Part shown: positions 20,888 to 33,950 of the stretch, piece after piece | Layout: each line of letters begins with the position of its first letter | Numbering within the stretch: the stretch's first letter is position 1 | Assembly: GCA_027972325.1 (NCBI GenBank) | Contig: JAPMOS010000013.1 | Location: 62,001 to 126,000 of the forward strand | Direction: 5' to 3' | Source: Paratrimastix pyriformis | Taxonomy: Eukaryota; Preaxostyla; Paratrimastigidae | DNA length: 64,000 bases | Position numbers and translations under genes: made by a program | Notes under the pieces: model-generated | Database searches by the model: none | Seen by the model: the letters and a program-made list of their open reading frames with translations, nothing else | What the model was told of the DNA's origin: nothing

Positions 20888-21250
20888 ACCGGGCGAGGGC
20901 AACCTCTGGTCAGGTAGTGTTGGTGCTGCGGGCGGGGAAGGAGGCCAGCCGAGGGATGGCGTCCAGCACCACCGCAACGTCGGCCCGTTTCACGCCACCT
21001 GCACAGCACAGTGCCGCGGAGGGAAGCCCGGACAGGTGAGTGGGTGGGTGTGGTGGCGGTGGCGGTGGGGGGCAACGGACGGGGCAGGATGAGCTCGACC
21101 ACCTGCGAGTAGATCTCCTTCCCCGAGTTGGGCGGCACCACCACGTTGGACTGGGTCACCCGGGACACCATCTGCACGCCCACACGCCCAGCCAAAGACG
21201 GAAAGTGATGTGTGTGTGTGTCGAGTAAAGAAGGAACGAAGTAACGGGAA

Positions 21251-21289
<39 letters not shown>

Positions 21290-24200
21290 CGCGCGCGCGT
21301 CTGTGTGATGGGCGGGTGAAACACAACAGAGACGGCACACGAAGACCGCCTCGAACGACAACAAGAGCAAAAAATGAGGAGGTCCCACCCGTGACAAAAA
21401 ACTCGTGTGGATCTCACCCCGGGGTGCCTCAGACAGACCTTGGAGCCGTTCCACGACCAGAGCTCGACGTTCAGGTCGCCCACCCATGCCCGGGTGGGGT
21501 CCTCGTTGGCCAGGTGGACGTGCAGCGAGGGCAGGATGCCGTCCTCGTAGGCGCTGACGTGGACCGGCTCGAAGAACCGCTTGGCGGCGTAGTGGAGGGG
21601 CTTCCAGTGGGCCCCGATGTCCAGCGATGACCACGACTGGCCCGCCCAGATGTCGTTCAGCTGCCTGCGGGGACCGGGGCGCAGGGGCGGAGAGAGAGAT
21701 GGCAGCATCAGGTCACGTGTCAGATCGGGGGCGTGCAGGAAGCGAGCAACCAGCCCAGGGGCTTTTGGGTTTCAAAATCACCATCATGACCCCAGAGCAG
21801 GTCACAGGGGAGGGCAGGCGGGCGTGGGGGGGGCAGGCGGCCGTGAGGGGGGCAGGCACGAACCAGTACACGGCGCCCATGGTGTATGCCTTGGTGTCGC
21901 GGCCGCGGCGGTAATGCTCCGTCTGGGCCTGGATGCACATGGTCTGCACGGCCTGGCTCAGGTAGATGAAGTTCTCCAGGCCACGCTGGCTGCCGGCCAC
22001 GTTCTTACCTGCACGGGGGGGGGGGGGGGGGAATGCAGGCGCGGGAAGCGTGGTGTCAGGGTGGCGTCCTGATCATCCATCCGGTCATCGATCATCATCC
22101 AACCGTCATCAGCATCAACATCATCACCCAATCATCACCAACAGCCAGTAGCAGCCAGGACGTCGACGCGACGCCGCCCACCAAAGCCAAGTCACCGCCC
22201 TCCCCTCGGGCTGCCGGACCGTGGCGATCAAGGGCAGCGCCGGCGGCCGCGGGGACGCATGTGTGGAGGGCCATCTGCTTGACGATCTGGGCGGTGCCGT
22301 CGGGGTGGTGCTGGCGGTGCTCGAGCAGCGGGCTGTTGTAGGCCAGGTCGCCCTGGGCCGGGTCCAGGTCAGGGGCCAGCACTGCGTAGCTGGGGTACGA
22401 CTGCCACCCGTACTCAGAGGCAAACCTGGTGGGAAGGCGACACCCCCCAATACCATCAGCCAATAGTCATCCGATCATCATCCCCACCCAACCAACATCA
22501 TCCAACCATCATCATCATCATCATCCAACCATCATCATCAGCAACATCACCCGGGAAGAGATGGTTGGCGGTGAGTGGGGCGGCATGGCATGGGGACAGG
22601 GCGGCGAGGCCTTGGGCCGGGGTGCGGACCGGGGCTTGGGGAATGTGGTCCAATCGGTGCACTTGCCGTCGTAGCTGTAATAGTGCACGTCGCCGTAGCT
22701 CGGGCTTTGCACATTGCCCCAGCGGAGCACTGGAATCATCATCGCCACCATCCCATGCACACGATGAGGGCAGGGCAGGGACAGGACGGCCAAATATGCC
22801 TCAATTGCCGTGCGTTTTACAGCGTTCAAAGTCAGGCACGAATTGACTGTCTGGACCAGTGCAGGGGCCGTCGGCGGACCGTACAGGGTGTCCGTGTCGA
22901 CGAGGGGCCCGTTGGAGGGGGACGAGGGCCAGAAGGGCCGGGTGTTGTCCTCGCTCATGATGGCCGGCCGCACCACGTCCACGTACAGCTTCACGTAGTC
23001 CGCCTGGGGGGGCAGGCAGGGCGGGCGTGGGCATGGGGTTAGGAGATGTTCGCCGCGGTTGTCGTGGTGGTGGTGATGATGATGATGGTGGTGATGGATG
23101 ATGACTGGGTGCTGATGATGACTGGATGCTGGCGATGGCGATGACGGCGATCATAGGTCGCGGTTCGAGGGGACGATGAAGCTGACGATGATGACGATGG
23201 TGATGATGACAGGGTGACGGTGATGGTGATGGCAGGGTGACCGATGACAATGACAATGACGATGATAACGATGATGCCGACGATGACTGGATGCCCTGCG
23301 GACCAGGTAGAGGTCGCGGTTGGATGTGGACTCGGGGTACCACCAGAGGGCCCCCTCGTTCTCATTGTTGGCCGACCACATCATCAGCGACGGGTGGCTG
23401 GCCAGCCGACGCACCTGCCGCAGGGCCATCCCCCAGCCAAGAAGGGCCAACCGCCGAGAAGATCAAACGACGAGCAGCGGCGGAGGGGGGTGTATGGGGC
23501 CAGGGACAGCATCAGGAAATCCAGCGCGTGGGCCCCCACTCGGGGGGGGGGGGGGGGGCGTGGATGGGAACGGGAGCGGACCTGGTAGCGCACCTCCTCG
23601 GCCACGTTGGCCAGGAAGTCGCCGTCCCGCGGGTACATGGCGCAGGCTGCCCACCGCCCCCACCGCCCCCGGCCGGGAGGGGATCAGATCGGCATCACGG
23701 AGGCCGATAGCGGATCGGAGACCCACCAAGCTCGACGGCCCCCCGACCTCACCTCTTTCATCGGCAGATGCTGCTGCCCTTTTGGGTGGTGGGGATGGGG
23801 GATGGGGGATGGTGGCCACGGACCGAACATGACGTCCTCCCAGATGAGCAGCCCCAGCTGATCGGCCACTGCGCATCCATCCGAAAGGCGTGTGTATGTG
23901 TGTGTGTGTGTGTGGGGGGAGCGACAGCGTAGCCAGAGGGACCCATCCACGGGAGTGGAGTGTGAGCGGGAACCGGCATAGGGGCTTGGCAGGGCAGCGC
24001 TGGGCAGCGCTGGGCAGTGCTGGGCTGGGCTGGGCGGCAGGGCAGGGCAGGGCAGGGCAGGGCAGGGCAGGGCAGGGCAGGGCAGGGCAGGGCAGGGCAG
24101 GGCAGGGCAGGGCAGGGCAGGCAGGGCAGGGCAGGGGGGCGTGCATGCGGACGGTCGTAGAAGATGTCGGGCTGGTAGATGCCGCCGCCCCAGACCCGGA

Positions 24201-26107
24201 GGCCGTTCATGTTGGCCGCCTGGGCGCTGACCAGCAGCCGGCGCAGGTCCTCGTCCGACAGCGAGTTGGGGAAGCTGCGCCCAACACACACGCCGCCGGT
24301 AGGCAGTGAGGAGGAGGGAGGGCAGTGGAGGGAGGGCGGGCGGGGTGGCGGTGGTGGTTAAACAGCGGGGGGGACGGACGGGGAGGCAGGGATCCAGTTG
24401 GAGCCGCGCATGAAGACCGGCACCCCATTCACCTTGATGTACATGGCGTTGCCCGCGCCCGCTTGGCCGTCCGGGAGGGGTGTCTGCGGCCCCACGGATG
24501 TCCAGTCGGAATGAGCAGGCGAGGGGTGAGGACGCGATGATGGGGCGATGATGGGGCGATGATGGGGCGATGATGGGGCGGGGCGATGATGGGGCGGGGC
24601 GATGATGGGGCGGGGCGATGATGGGGCGGGGCGATGATGGGGCGAGGGGAGATGATGGGGCGGGGTGCTATGAGCCTGGATGGGCGGGGACGTGGGGCGA
24701 TGCAGACGGTGATCAGCTCGATGGAGCGGAAGCCCACCCGCTTGGTGACCTGGATCGCCTCGCCCCGAGACCCCTTGAAGTTCACCACCAGGTCATACAT
24801 CTGCTGGGAGCCCATCCCGTTGGGCCACCTGGGAGGGGTGAGGGGGGAGGGGGAGGGGGGGAAGCAGGTCAGCGGATCAGGTTGGGCGGGACAGGACGGG
24901 ACAGGAAGGGGCGGGGCAGGGGCGGAGTGCGGACCAGGGCTCGACGCCCGAGACGGAGAAGCCGGTCGTGAGGGTGACGGGGCCGGGGCCCGAGGTGGGG
25001 CTCAGCGCGGTCTGGCCGGTGAGGCCCTGCACGCCAGCGGTCAGGGTCCCGCTGACCCCGGCCCCGGCAACGCGCATGTGGACGGTCACCTGGAGTGGGT
25101 CAGTCAGTCAGGCGGTCGAGCGAACCCATGGGGGGATGAGACCTTGACGTTCCACGAGTTGGGCACTTGGTACGGAGAGTCCTTCGCAAGGGGAACCCGG
25201 CTGGCGGGCGTGATCAATGGCACCACGTCCGTGATGTACACTTCGGGGTAACCCACCAGTTTGATGGGGCGCCAGATACCCTGCAGGGGGAGGTCAGCTC
25301 GGGGGATAGAGCCTGTTGGTGGGTCGGACCTGGGGGATGAACCCTGGGCCCCAATCCCAGGAGAAGGAGCACTGCTCCTTCCGGAGGAAGTGGCGGTTGA
25401 GCTCGCCATGCTGCACGGCCCCGTCCGTGCTGGGCACCTTGTACGGATAGGCGGCACACTGCAGTTTGAATTGGTTTGAGCGAGAAAGCCGGCATCGGAA
25501 AATCGGAGCAAGACCTTCTCTTTACCGACAGTAACTGCGCTCCGGAAAACGACTGTGATCGTGTTGGTCCCAGCACGAAGTTTCCCGGTGACATCGATAA
25601 TGTATCTAAGGAAAAGCATGTGACAGCCAGCGGAAAGGGGGGAAACACAATTTTGTCATTAATCATAATTTTTGGAGATTTTTTTATATTTTTCCTCCTC
25701 CAATATTCGTCTCTGGACTCTGCCGACCTTCTGAACATGTTGTCTGCCTTGGAAATGGCAGCGCCGTTGATATATACTGTGGCAATTGTATCAAGTCCTT
25801 CGCACACAAGCTCTTGACGCGGAAGCGAGACGAAGGATGAGTCCACAGAAAAAGAACGCGAGAATGTCCAGTCATCAAGCGCAATCCAGCGGTAATCGGT
25901 GTCGCCAAATCGGTAAAAAGGATTGCCGATCACTTTTGCAGCGAAAAGATCCGTATGAACTGCGCCTGGTACTGTAGCAGGGGCGGAGACGGTTCCATTA
26001 GCATTGTTCACTTTCCAGTTGCTTCCATTCAAATCGACAATTTGGAGAGCGTTGGATACTGTACAAAGGAGGAGCAAAATTCCGAGCATTTTGTTTCGAG
26101 CCCACAT
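20460..26107 (-). CDS. MANBA: Beta-mannosidase (GH2), secreted or lysosomal, about 15 exons
   Basis: Removes terminal beta-mannose from N-glycan fragments or plant mannan. ATG 26107 opens a signal peptide ([15 protein letters not shown] after six residues). Next come the sugar-binding domain ([15 protein letters not shown]), [15 protein letters not shown] near 25360, Ig-like segment, then the TIM barrel with [36 protein letters not shown], the acid/base Glu in [13 protein letters not shown] (about 23350) and the nucleophile Glu in [12 protein letters not shown] (about 22420). The C-terminal Ig-like domains end LLDACSGH, stop 20460. Donors where delimited: GTCGGC, GTCGGT, GTCCGA, GTCTCA, GTCCGC. 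5' exons are AT-richer than the rest. Both catalytic residues are present. Confidence 0.92.
20837..20884. repeat. GT dinucleotide run
   Basis: About 23 GT units in a beta-mannosidase intron; a second GT then GC run is at 21253-21299. Confidence 0.9.
24031..24138. repeat. GGGCA pentamer array
   Basis: About 20 near-perfect GGGCA copies in a beta-mannosidase intron (TGCCC in the transcript), with degenerate GGGCTGGGCA copies just before. The same unit recurs at 43378-43489 in CUL4. Confidence 0.95.
24534..24665. repeat. GATGATGGGGC array
   Basis: Imperfect 11-16 base units (GATGATGGGGCGGGGC) in a beta-mannosidase intron. Confidence 0.85.
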
Positions 26108-26272
26108 TGCGTTTTTGTGGGCCGTATTAAACGCTAGTCTATATCAAAGAGGTGATCCAGGCTCTTCCTCTTTTCACTTTTTTCGCCTTCGGTCCGAGCT
26201 TTCGCTCGGTGAGGGCTTTTGAGCGCAGTTTTTCTCAACTAATTCACTCGGAGCAACTATTCCTTGGCCGAG
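26108..26272. promoter_or_regulatory. Divergent start region, beta-mannosidase and NDR kinase
   Basis: 165 AT-rich bases between divergent ATGs, including TTTTCACTTTTTTCG. Promoters by position only. Confidence 0.45.
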
Positions 26273-28947
26273 ATGCCACAAGGGCTGAACTTTTTGAAAG
26301 GGAAACCCGAGGCAGAGAAGGTCAAGCTATGTTGCTTTTTTATTGCGCAGTTCTACCGAGACTGGCTCACTTACCTGCTGGAGAGAAAAAAACGGTCTGT
26401 CCTTCATTCGAAGACAGACGTGGTCACGATGGACTTGATGATGTGACATCACTCTCAGGGTGGCAAAAATGAAGGAGACGATCGAATCAAATCACATGTC
26501 CCCGGAGGAGGCTGAAGAATACCGAAAGATGCAGCTTCAGAAGGAGACCGTATTCCTGCGCATTCGGCGGACGCGCCTCTCGGCGGACAGCTTCCACTTC
26601 CTGGCGCTGCTGGGGAAGGGCTCCTTCGCCGAGGTGTACCTGTGCCGGCACATCCGCACCAGCAAGCTGGTCGCCTTGAAGAAGATCGAGAAGAAGATGA
26701 TCCGCAGCAACAAGGACCGGGTCTGTAGCCCCCGGGCACCGGCTACACGGTGACACACACCCTCGGTGACCCGATATCGACTCATTTCCACCCGTCAATC
26801 CGCAGGCCCTTCGCCTGCGAACGGAGCGGGCCATCCTGGGGCTGGCCGACAGTCCCTGGTTGGTCAAACTGCTGTACGCCTTCTCGGACCCGAACTACCT
26901 CTACCTGGGCATGGTCCGCCACCGCCCCAGTTCCCCGTCCCCTCCGCGTCCCCCACATCCCCAGTCCTCCCCGCCCCTGCACCACGCACGCTCTCCGCCC
27001 ACAGGCCGCAACTCATACGACACGCACCCCCCACACACAACACACTGTCCCGCTTTGGTCGTCTAGGAGTATGTCCCTGGTGGTGACCTGGGCTGCCTGC
27101 TGCGGGGGTGGGCATGCTGAGGAGCGCTTCGCGGCCCAGTACCTGGCCGAGATGGTGTGCGGCGTGGACGCCCTGCACCACATGGGTTACATCCACAGGT
27201 CTCATGCCCCCGGTTACGCCGACCACATACGTTACATCCGCTGCTGCATGGGTTCCATCTACGGGTACCGCCCACCCACCCCGCGCCATCGCATGGGTTA
27301 CATCCACGGTCCCCCCCCCCCCACAGCACCATCCCCGTGGTCATCCGCGATGCATCCCCCCCCCCCCACACACACACACACACCGTCCCATCGTCATCCA
27401 TTCCGTGTCTGATCACGCACCCACCCACCCACCCACCCCGCTCCACCCACCCCATCCCGCCCCGCCCGGCACCCTCCAGGGACCTGAAGCCGAGCAACTT
27501 CCTGATCGAGCGGACGGGCCACCTGAAGCTGGCCGACTTCGGGCTGAGCAAGGGCAACCCCATCCAGCTGCCCCTCTACAAGGACGACCAGCCCGGCAGG
27601 GTCGACACCCCCTCGGCCGCCTCCTCCGCCTCGGGGTCAGCATCTACGGACCCCGCCGCCCAACCCGGGCCGGCCAACGGGGCGGCGGCGGGCCGCATCT
27701 CAGTGGCGGTCGTCTCCGAGCCGGCGTTCAGCGCCGACTCGAAGGTGGGCACAGCCGACTACGTCGCCCCCGAGGTCCGCCCTCGCCATCGCCCTCGCCA
27801 CCGCCACCGCCACCGCTCCCGCACTAATGGGCAGATGAACACCGGCGAATCAAATTGGGGATCCGCTCTCACCTCGACCATCATCATCATCGCCTTGTTG
27901 TCCCTGCCCTTCCTGCCCTGGGCCGTGTGGGTGATGGCCCGCCGCCTGTTTAGGTGCTCGAGGAGGGTGTCAAGTACGACGAGTGCGCCGACTGGTGGAG
28001 CCTTGGCTGCATCCTCTACGAGATGCTCTCGGGCAACCCGCCCTTCCACGCCATGTGCGACGCCGAGGTGCTGGCCAAGGTCACCAACTACGAGAAGACC
28101 CTCTACCGGCCCAAGGAGATCTCCGACCTCGCCTGGAGCCTCATCACAAGGTCCGGTTCACCCCACACACACACACACACACACGCATGCCCCACTGCCC
28201 AGCACAACATTGGAAGCTCTCCCTCTTGCCGAGAGCCCAGACAAGGTCCGCCGCCGTGGCGGCATGCCACGTCCCGCCAGCGGCCATCAGCATCCCGATG
28301 CAGCGCCGAAAGCTCCCCCGGCACCCGGCACATCTCCCAGCACCACCATCCGCTTCGCCGGCGATCTCCCTCACTTCACCGCCAAATGCCATCACCACCA
28401 TCACCCATCGCCACCATCATCACCAATCTTCACCACCAACCACCGTCACCCAATCATGATCATCTGTCATCATCCAGTCCCCCGTCAATCAATCTCCACC
28501 CCTCGTCATCATCGCCGTCACCGCCATTCTGCAACGATCTTCATCTTCTCCATGCATTGTCCTGTCCTGTCCTGTCCTGTCCTGTCCTGTCCTGTCCTGT
28601 CCTGTCCTGTCCTGTCCTGTCCTGTCCTGTCCTGTCCTGTCCTGTCCTGTCCTGTCCTGTCCTGTCCTGTCCTGTCCTGTCCTGTCCTGTCCTGTCCTGT
28701 CCTGTCCTGTCCTGTCCTGTCCTGTCCTGTGCCGGCTGCTGGTTCATGCGGTGGGCCGCAGCTTCATCGCGAGCCGGCCGCACCGGCTGGGCCGCCACGG
28801 GGTGCAGGAGATCTGGGCGCATCCCTTCTTCCTCGAGCACGGCATCGGGCCGGCCACCCTCCGCGAGGCCGCCCCGCCCTTCGTGCCCGAGCTGTCCCAC
28901 GAGCTGGACATCTCGTACTTCGACGACGGTCCGCCCGGCCCCCACCG

Positions 28948-28979
<32 letters not shown>

Positions 28980-31900
28980 CACCCGCCACCCGCCACCCGC
29001 CACCGCCACTCGCCACCCGCCACCGCCACCACAAATCACCAATTGCCGGGGTCAGGTGGTTGTAGCTCAGGTCGAGGGTGGTCAGGGCGGGGAAGGGGGT
29101 CGGGCTGCCCGCCGGCCCTCCCCTCGGCCTTGCCCCCTTGACATCGCCAACTTACCGTCTCCCCTCTCCCTCCATGCAACCCCCACGATGCCACCCCGCC
29201 TCCCCGCCTGCCATCCCCCCCGCAGGGATACCGCTGGATCCCTCTGTGCGTCCCGACGCGCCGCCGCCGCCGCCGCCCGCGGCCCCCGAGCAGCAGCCAG
29301 GCGCCCTGCCCTCCGGCAGCCCACCCGTCGACACGCCCCTCCCGGGCGTGACCCGCTCGGCCCTGCCCCCGCCCCCCAGCCCCTCCTCGCCCCTGTCGCC
29401 CGGGCCGCCCGGCGGGCTGGCGGTGGCCCCCTCGACGTGGGTCCTGCCCACGATGGAGCCGGCGACCCCCACGACCGGCGCGTCGCCCTCGGCGGCCCTC
29501 TTCCAGGCCGCCCACACGCCCCTCCCCGGCGCCGCTGCCACCGAGCTCCCCGGGGCCGCCGCCACCGCCGTCGCGCCCACCCCGCCCCACGGCCCGGCCC
29601 CGGCCCAGCGGCGGCCCTCCTCCTCGGGCCGGCGGCCCTCCCAGTGCAAGGCGCCCGCACCCGAGCCGCCCCCGCCCCGAATGGACGAGGCCCTGGCGCC
29701 CCCCCGCGTGCCCAGCCGCTCGGTGCCCGTGCCGGTGCCCGTCCCGCCCGTGGTGAGCTCGCCCGGCCCGGCCTGGGCCGAGGCCGTCCCGCCACCGTCG
29801 CGGGGCCCCACGCCCCACGGGACCCCGCCGCCCCGGTCCAAGCTGACAGGGTCGTCGCCCCAGCCCCGCGACCCATTCGGCGGGTCGCCCAGCGCAGCCC
29901 CGGGATCACCACCGCACGGTCCGTCCGGCATGACGCGAACCTGCCGCAACCGGTGGAAGACGGCGGCGGGGGGGGGGGGGGGGGGGGGGGCACTTCCGTT
30001 TGGTGTTCGGCGGGGTCAACTCATGACGATCATTCTGCGTGGTGGGTGATATCCTCAGGGTCACGTGGGTTACATCCTCCATGGTCTTGTCTTGTGGGTC
30101 ACGATCGACCTCCTCACAGCCTGGAACCCGCTCGCGACCATCCATCATCGCGGGTTACCTTCACATGACATGTGGCTATCTCCTCACGCCACAGCCTGGA
30201 ACCATCCTTCATCATCATCCCGGGTTACCTTCTCATGGCATGTGGCTATCTCCTCACGTCACAGCCTGGAACCCGTTCGCGAGCCCGGCGCCCCCGGTCG
30301 TCGGGCTGGCGACCCCGAGCCCATCCTGGGAGCACCGCTGCTCGGTGGTGGTCAACGATGTGGGCACGCAGCCGCGCTTCCTGAGTGTGTCGCCCTCGTG
30401 CCCGTCGGTCCTCGGTCCGCACCCCCCACGCCCTCTGCCGCCCCTCCCAGTCGACATCCTCCCTCAGTGGGCCACTACATGCCGTCATTTCCGTCATCAC
30501 CCTCATTTTCGTCATCATCGCCCATCCTGTCATCATCATGTCGCCCCCATTGCATCATATTTCATCATCATCACCCTTGCATCAACATGCCCCCATTCCT
30601 ATCACCATCCGCCCGCCTGCTCCTCCTCACGTTGCTCCCTTCCCATCCGCCGGGCTGCCTGACAGCCTCCTCGCCCCTGGCAGTCGGCGGCTACCCGCCC
30701 ACCCGGGGCCACACCTCCTCGCCCCACCCGCCCGGGTCGAGCCCCAGCCCCGCGGGCACCCCGGCCGGGTCGCCCCTGGCCCAGCCCGCAGGCCCCCCGC
30801 AGGCCGGGACTCAGCGATGGGGCTTCAACGTGGCCCAGATCAAGGCCACCGCCCTGACCCTCTCGCTGCCCTACGGCATCCCCCGCCAGCGCAGCGCCGG
30901 CCCGCAGGAAGCCCCCGGCGAGGAGGTCGCCGACCCGTTCTCGCCGCCAAGGGCCCGCAGGACACGGAGCCCCGAGGCCGACGAGTTCTTCATGGGCGGT
31001 CGGTGTTGCCCCCCTCCCCTCCCCTCCCCTCCCCTCCCCCTCCCCTCCCTCCCCTCCCGTTCCTTTGCTCCGGCTGTCCTGGCCGCCCTGGGGATCTGGT
31101 CATTGGATGGGGGTCTGATTGGCCATGGGATGAAGACTTTGGCTGACCATTTCTTGTCTCTGGTCCTGTCTGGATCACCATCATGATGATTGCCACCCCG
31201 CAGAGCCCGTGACCCCGACCAGCGATGCCTTCGCGGCCTTCCCGCCGGCCCCCAGCCTGGCCGCCCTGCCCGAGGAGGACGAGGGGCCCTCGCTGCAAGG
31301 CCGGGCCCTGCTCGACGACGCGGCCCTGCCCCCGGCCCGCTACCCGGTCGACACCCGCCGCCGGGCCAACAGCGTGGGCTCGCCCCAGGCCATGCCCGGG
31401 GAGGCGTGCACCTTCGTGCCGCCCGAGCATCGCCGAGGAGCTGACACTCGAGCCGGCCGCGCCCCTCTCGAGCACCCCGCCCCTGCCGCCCTCGCAGTAC
31501 TCGCCCCCGCACCCGGGCCGGCTGCCGCCCCTGGACGCGCCCCCGCGGGCCCTGGCTGCCAGCGTGGCCCTGCGCTCGCAGACCCCGCCGGCGACCGGCT
31601 CCCCCGTGCGCCCCGGCTCACACCACGCCGCCATCCCGGGAACACCAACCAACACCAGCCACGGCAGTCTGACCCCGCCATCAACCCCGCATGCCGTCCG
31701 AAGCACACCCAGTCCGTGCGCCCCCCCCCCCCCCCCCCCCCCCCCCCCCGTCCCTTGCCTTCCCACCGTCCCTTGCCTTCCACCGTCCCTTGCCTTCCCA
31801 AATCTGCGCATCATCACCCCAAAGCACCCGAGCGGCGTGCACGGAAAAGCTCACGACATCCCCCCCCCCCCCCCCCCCCCGCCTCCTCCTCCTGTCGCGC

Positions 31901-33206
31901 AACCTGCCTGCCTGCCGCCTTGTTGTTGTTGGTGGTGCTGCCGCAGCGCCGGGCTCGGGGACCCGGCCGCCCTTCGTCCTGTTCGGCAACGCCCTGCGGG
32001 CCCCCACACCCGCCACCTCGGCGGCCCAGCAGCACCGCGAGCAGATGGCCCTCTACGAGCAGCAGCAGCAGCCCCACATCCCGGGCACGCCCGGCACGCC
32101 ATCCCGGGTGCCACTGGGCTCCCGCCAGGCGCACCGGTTCTACGGGGGCCGGGCATCGGTCGACATCACTGAGGACAGTGCCAGCGGGTTCCTGGGGTCT
32201 CGGCCGCCAACCCGCCAGCCCACCCCGCCCAGCAGGCCGACCTCCTCCCGCTCCTCGCCTCTGCCCCAGGGCCCCTTCTATGCGCCCTCGACCCCCGGCC
32301 CCGCGCCGGCGCCGGCGGCAACCTCAGTCTCGCCTCCGTCCCGGCTGGGCTCCGCGGCTGCCTCGCGTGGGGTCCGCTCGGCCACACGGGGGGGCCGCAC
32401 CCCGCCCCCGGCCGCCACGACGCCCTCGCCCCCGACCCGGTCCCCGCACACCCACCGGGCCGTCATCAAGATCAAGAAGCCCCACCGCTACCTGCCCAAC
32501 TTCTCGAGCACCCTCAGCAGCACCACTACCACCCGCTCCTCGACCTCCTCCGGGGGGGGCGGGGGCTCGGGGCTCGGGATGGCCTACAACACCCAGAGCG
32601 CCACCACCATCCCGCCCCTGGCGAGCCTCCTGGTCGCCGCCCCGCCCAGCGGCACCACGGCCCCCGCGCCCCCACTGACCACCACCTACTCGACAGATCC
32701 CTACCTCCCCACACCCCGGGACCCGACCCCGACCCGGTCAACCACCACCGCCACCACCACCACGACCCCTGGCCGCCACCACACACCCCCGGCCTCCGCG
32801 GCGCGCCATTCGGTCGAGCGGCCCGCCGTCCAAACACCCTCGCCCGCGCACCCCGCCCACCACCAGCAGCCATCGCCGGCCGCCTCCCCCGCGGCGCCCA
32901 CACCCCTCGTGCTGCAGGTCGATGCGGTTGCAAGCCCCGAGCCCCCGCCACGGGCCGCCGCCCAACAACAGCAGCAGCAGCAGCAACAACAACAACAGCA
33001 ACAACAGCAACAGCCGCAGCAACCTGTGGCCTCGCCGGCCATCCCGAAGCCGTCCGTCTTCGATGACGACGAGTTCCCCGATTTCCACTTCCAGGTCCGC
33101 GCCCCCGCCCCCGCCTGCCACCCCTCGCCTGCCCCGCCCCGGCCTGACTGCTCCCCCGCCCGGCTCTGCTCACGTGGCCATCTCCCCACAGGGCTTCACC
33201 GACTGA
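26273..33206 (+). CDS. NDR/LATS-family AGC kinase with roughly 800-residue disordered tail
   Basis: Ser/Thr kinase of the Hippo/NDR type. N-terminal MOB-binding region (AEKVKLCCFFIAQFYRDWL ... ERKKR), then KETVFLRIRRTRLSADSF just before the core, as in STK38. Core: LGKGSFAEV, Lys in LVALKKIEK, YVPGGDLG, HRDLKPSN (split by an intron), LADFGLSK, a roughly 60-residue low-complexity insert in the activation segment, GTADYVAPE, DWWSLGCILYEML and RLGRHGVQEIWAHPFF, then ELSHELDISYFDD. After it follow Pro/Ser/Thr-rich exons (29226 onward), a polyQ run (32967-33010) and a last exon pair ending DEFPDFHFQGFTD, placed like a hydrophobic motif. Donors are GTCTGT, GTCCGC, GTCTCA, GTCCGG and so on. One frame slip lies at the G5 run 27104-27108. 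ATG 26273 chosen as first in frame. Confidence 0.85.
28556..28731. repeat. TGTCC pentamer array
   Basis: About 35 perfect CCTGT units in the kinase intron that starts GTCCGG after LITR and ends GGGCCGCAG. Confidence 0.95.
28943..29030. repeat. CGCCAC array
   Basis: CGCCAC and CACCCGC units, tandem, in a kinase intron. Confidence 0.85.
30110..30280 (+). repeat. 70-base tandem repeat carrying copies of a splice acceptor
   Basis: Two full units and a partial third. Each contains CACAGCCTGGAACC (30117, 30190 and 30262 regions) followed in copies one and three by CCGCTCGCGA or CCGTTCGCGA, and each full unit ends in ATGTGGCTATCT. The last copy is the natural acceptor of the next kinase exon (WNPFASPAPP). 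See findings. Confidence 0.8.
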
Positions 33207-33950
33207 GCGCCCATCCATGCCCAGACTCCCTCCCTCCTCGCCACCTCGACTGCCCGTGGCCACGGCCCCCGCGGCCGCCCCTCCCACCTGGTCGACCCCG
33301 TCGGGGGCCGGTCCCGGCGGGGGCATGGCGCCCGCTTGGGGCTGGGCGGCCCTGGCCGCCTGCTCGAGCCGTGCATCCCGGCTGTATTAACATCCCCCCA
33401 TCCTCCATCCCATCCCATCCAACCATCCCATCCAACCATCCCATCCTCCGTCGTCCCATCCTCCGTCCCATCCTCCATCCCACTGTCCATCCCATCCCAC
33501 TGTCCATCCCATCCCACTGTCCATCCCATCCCACTGTCCATCCCATCCCACTGTCCATCCCATCCCACTGTCCATCCCATCCCACTGGCGGGACTCCCGT
33601 CCCCTTTGCCCGATTGGCAAGTAATTGCATCGCCGATGATCCGTCGGGGGTCTCTCTGCTGATCTGCAGGGAAAGAAGGTGGTCTCTGCCCCATGGGGGG
33701 AAAGCCACCAGCGGGGGAAGTGGGGGACCACTCCCGCCGCGCACGGGTGGGTGAGCATGGGTCGGTTCGAACCGCCAGGGTGTCCCGAGGGGGACGTGGC
33801 GGGCGGGGAAAGGAGAGCGCGGGCGGGTTGCAGCCCGTCAGGTCGGGCGGGCCGTGGCGGTGAGAATGCCCGGCACAGCCCGAATACCGGGCCGGATGGG
33901 GGGGGGGGGGGGGGGGGGGGGGTGCGCGGTTGATGGGCAGGTCTGCTCAC
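33207..33950. other. Convergent 3' flank, NDR kinase and ABCF2
   Basis: 744 bases without a gene. 33405-33595 is a CATCCCACTGTCC-type tandem array (17-base unit, about seven copies). A 22-G run lies at 33899-33921. Short open frames here are repeat products. Confidence 0.65.

Noticed and set aside
24031-24138. CRISPR-like or telomere-like array
   Set aside because: Simple pentamer repeats without spacers; also not a telomeric unit. The same applies to the 36785-36905 GTGTGGCG array.
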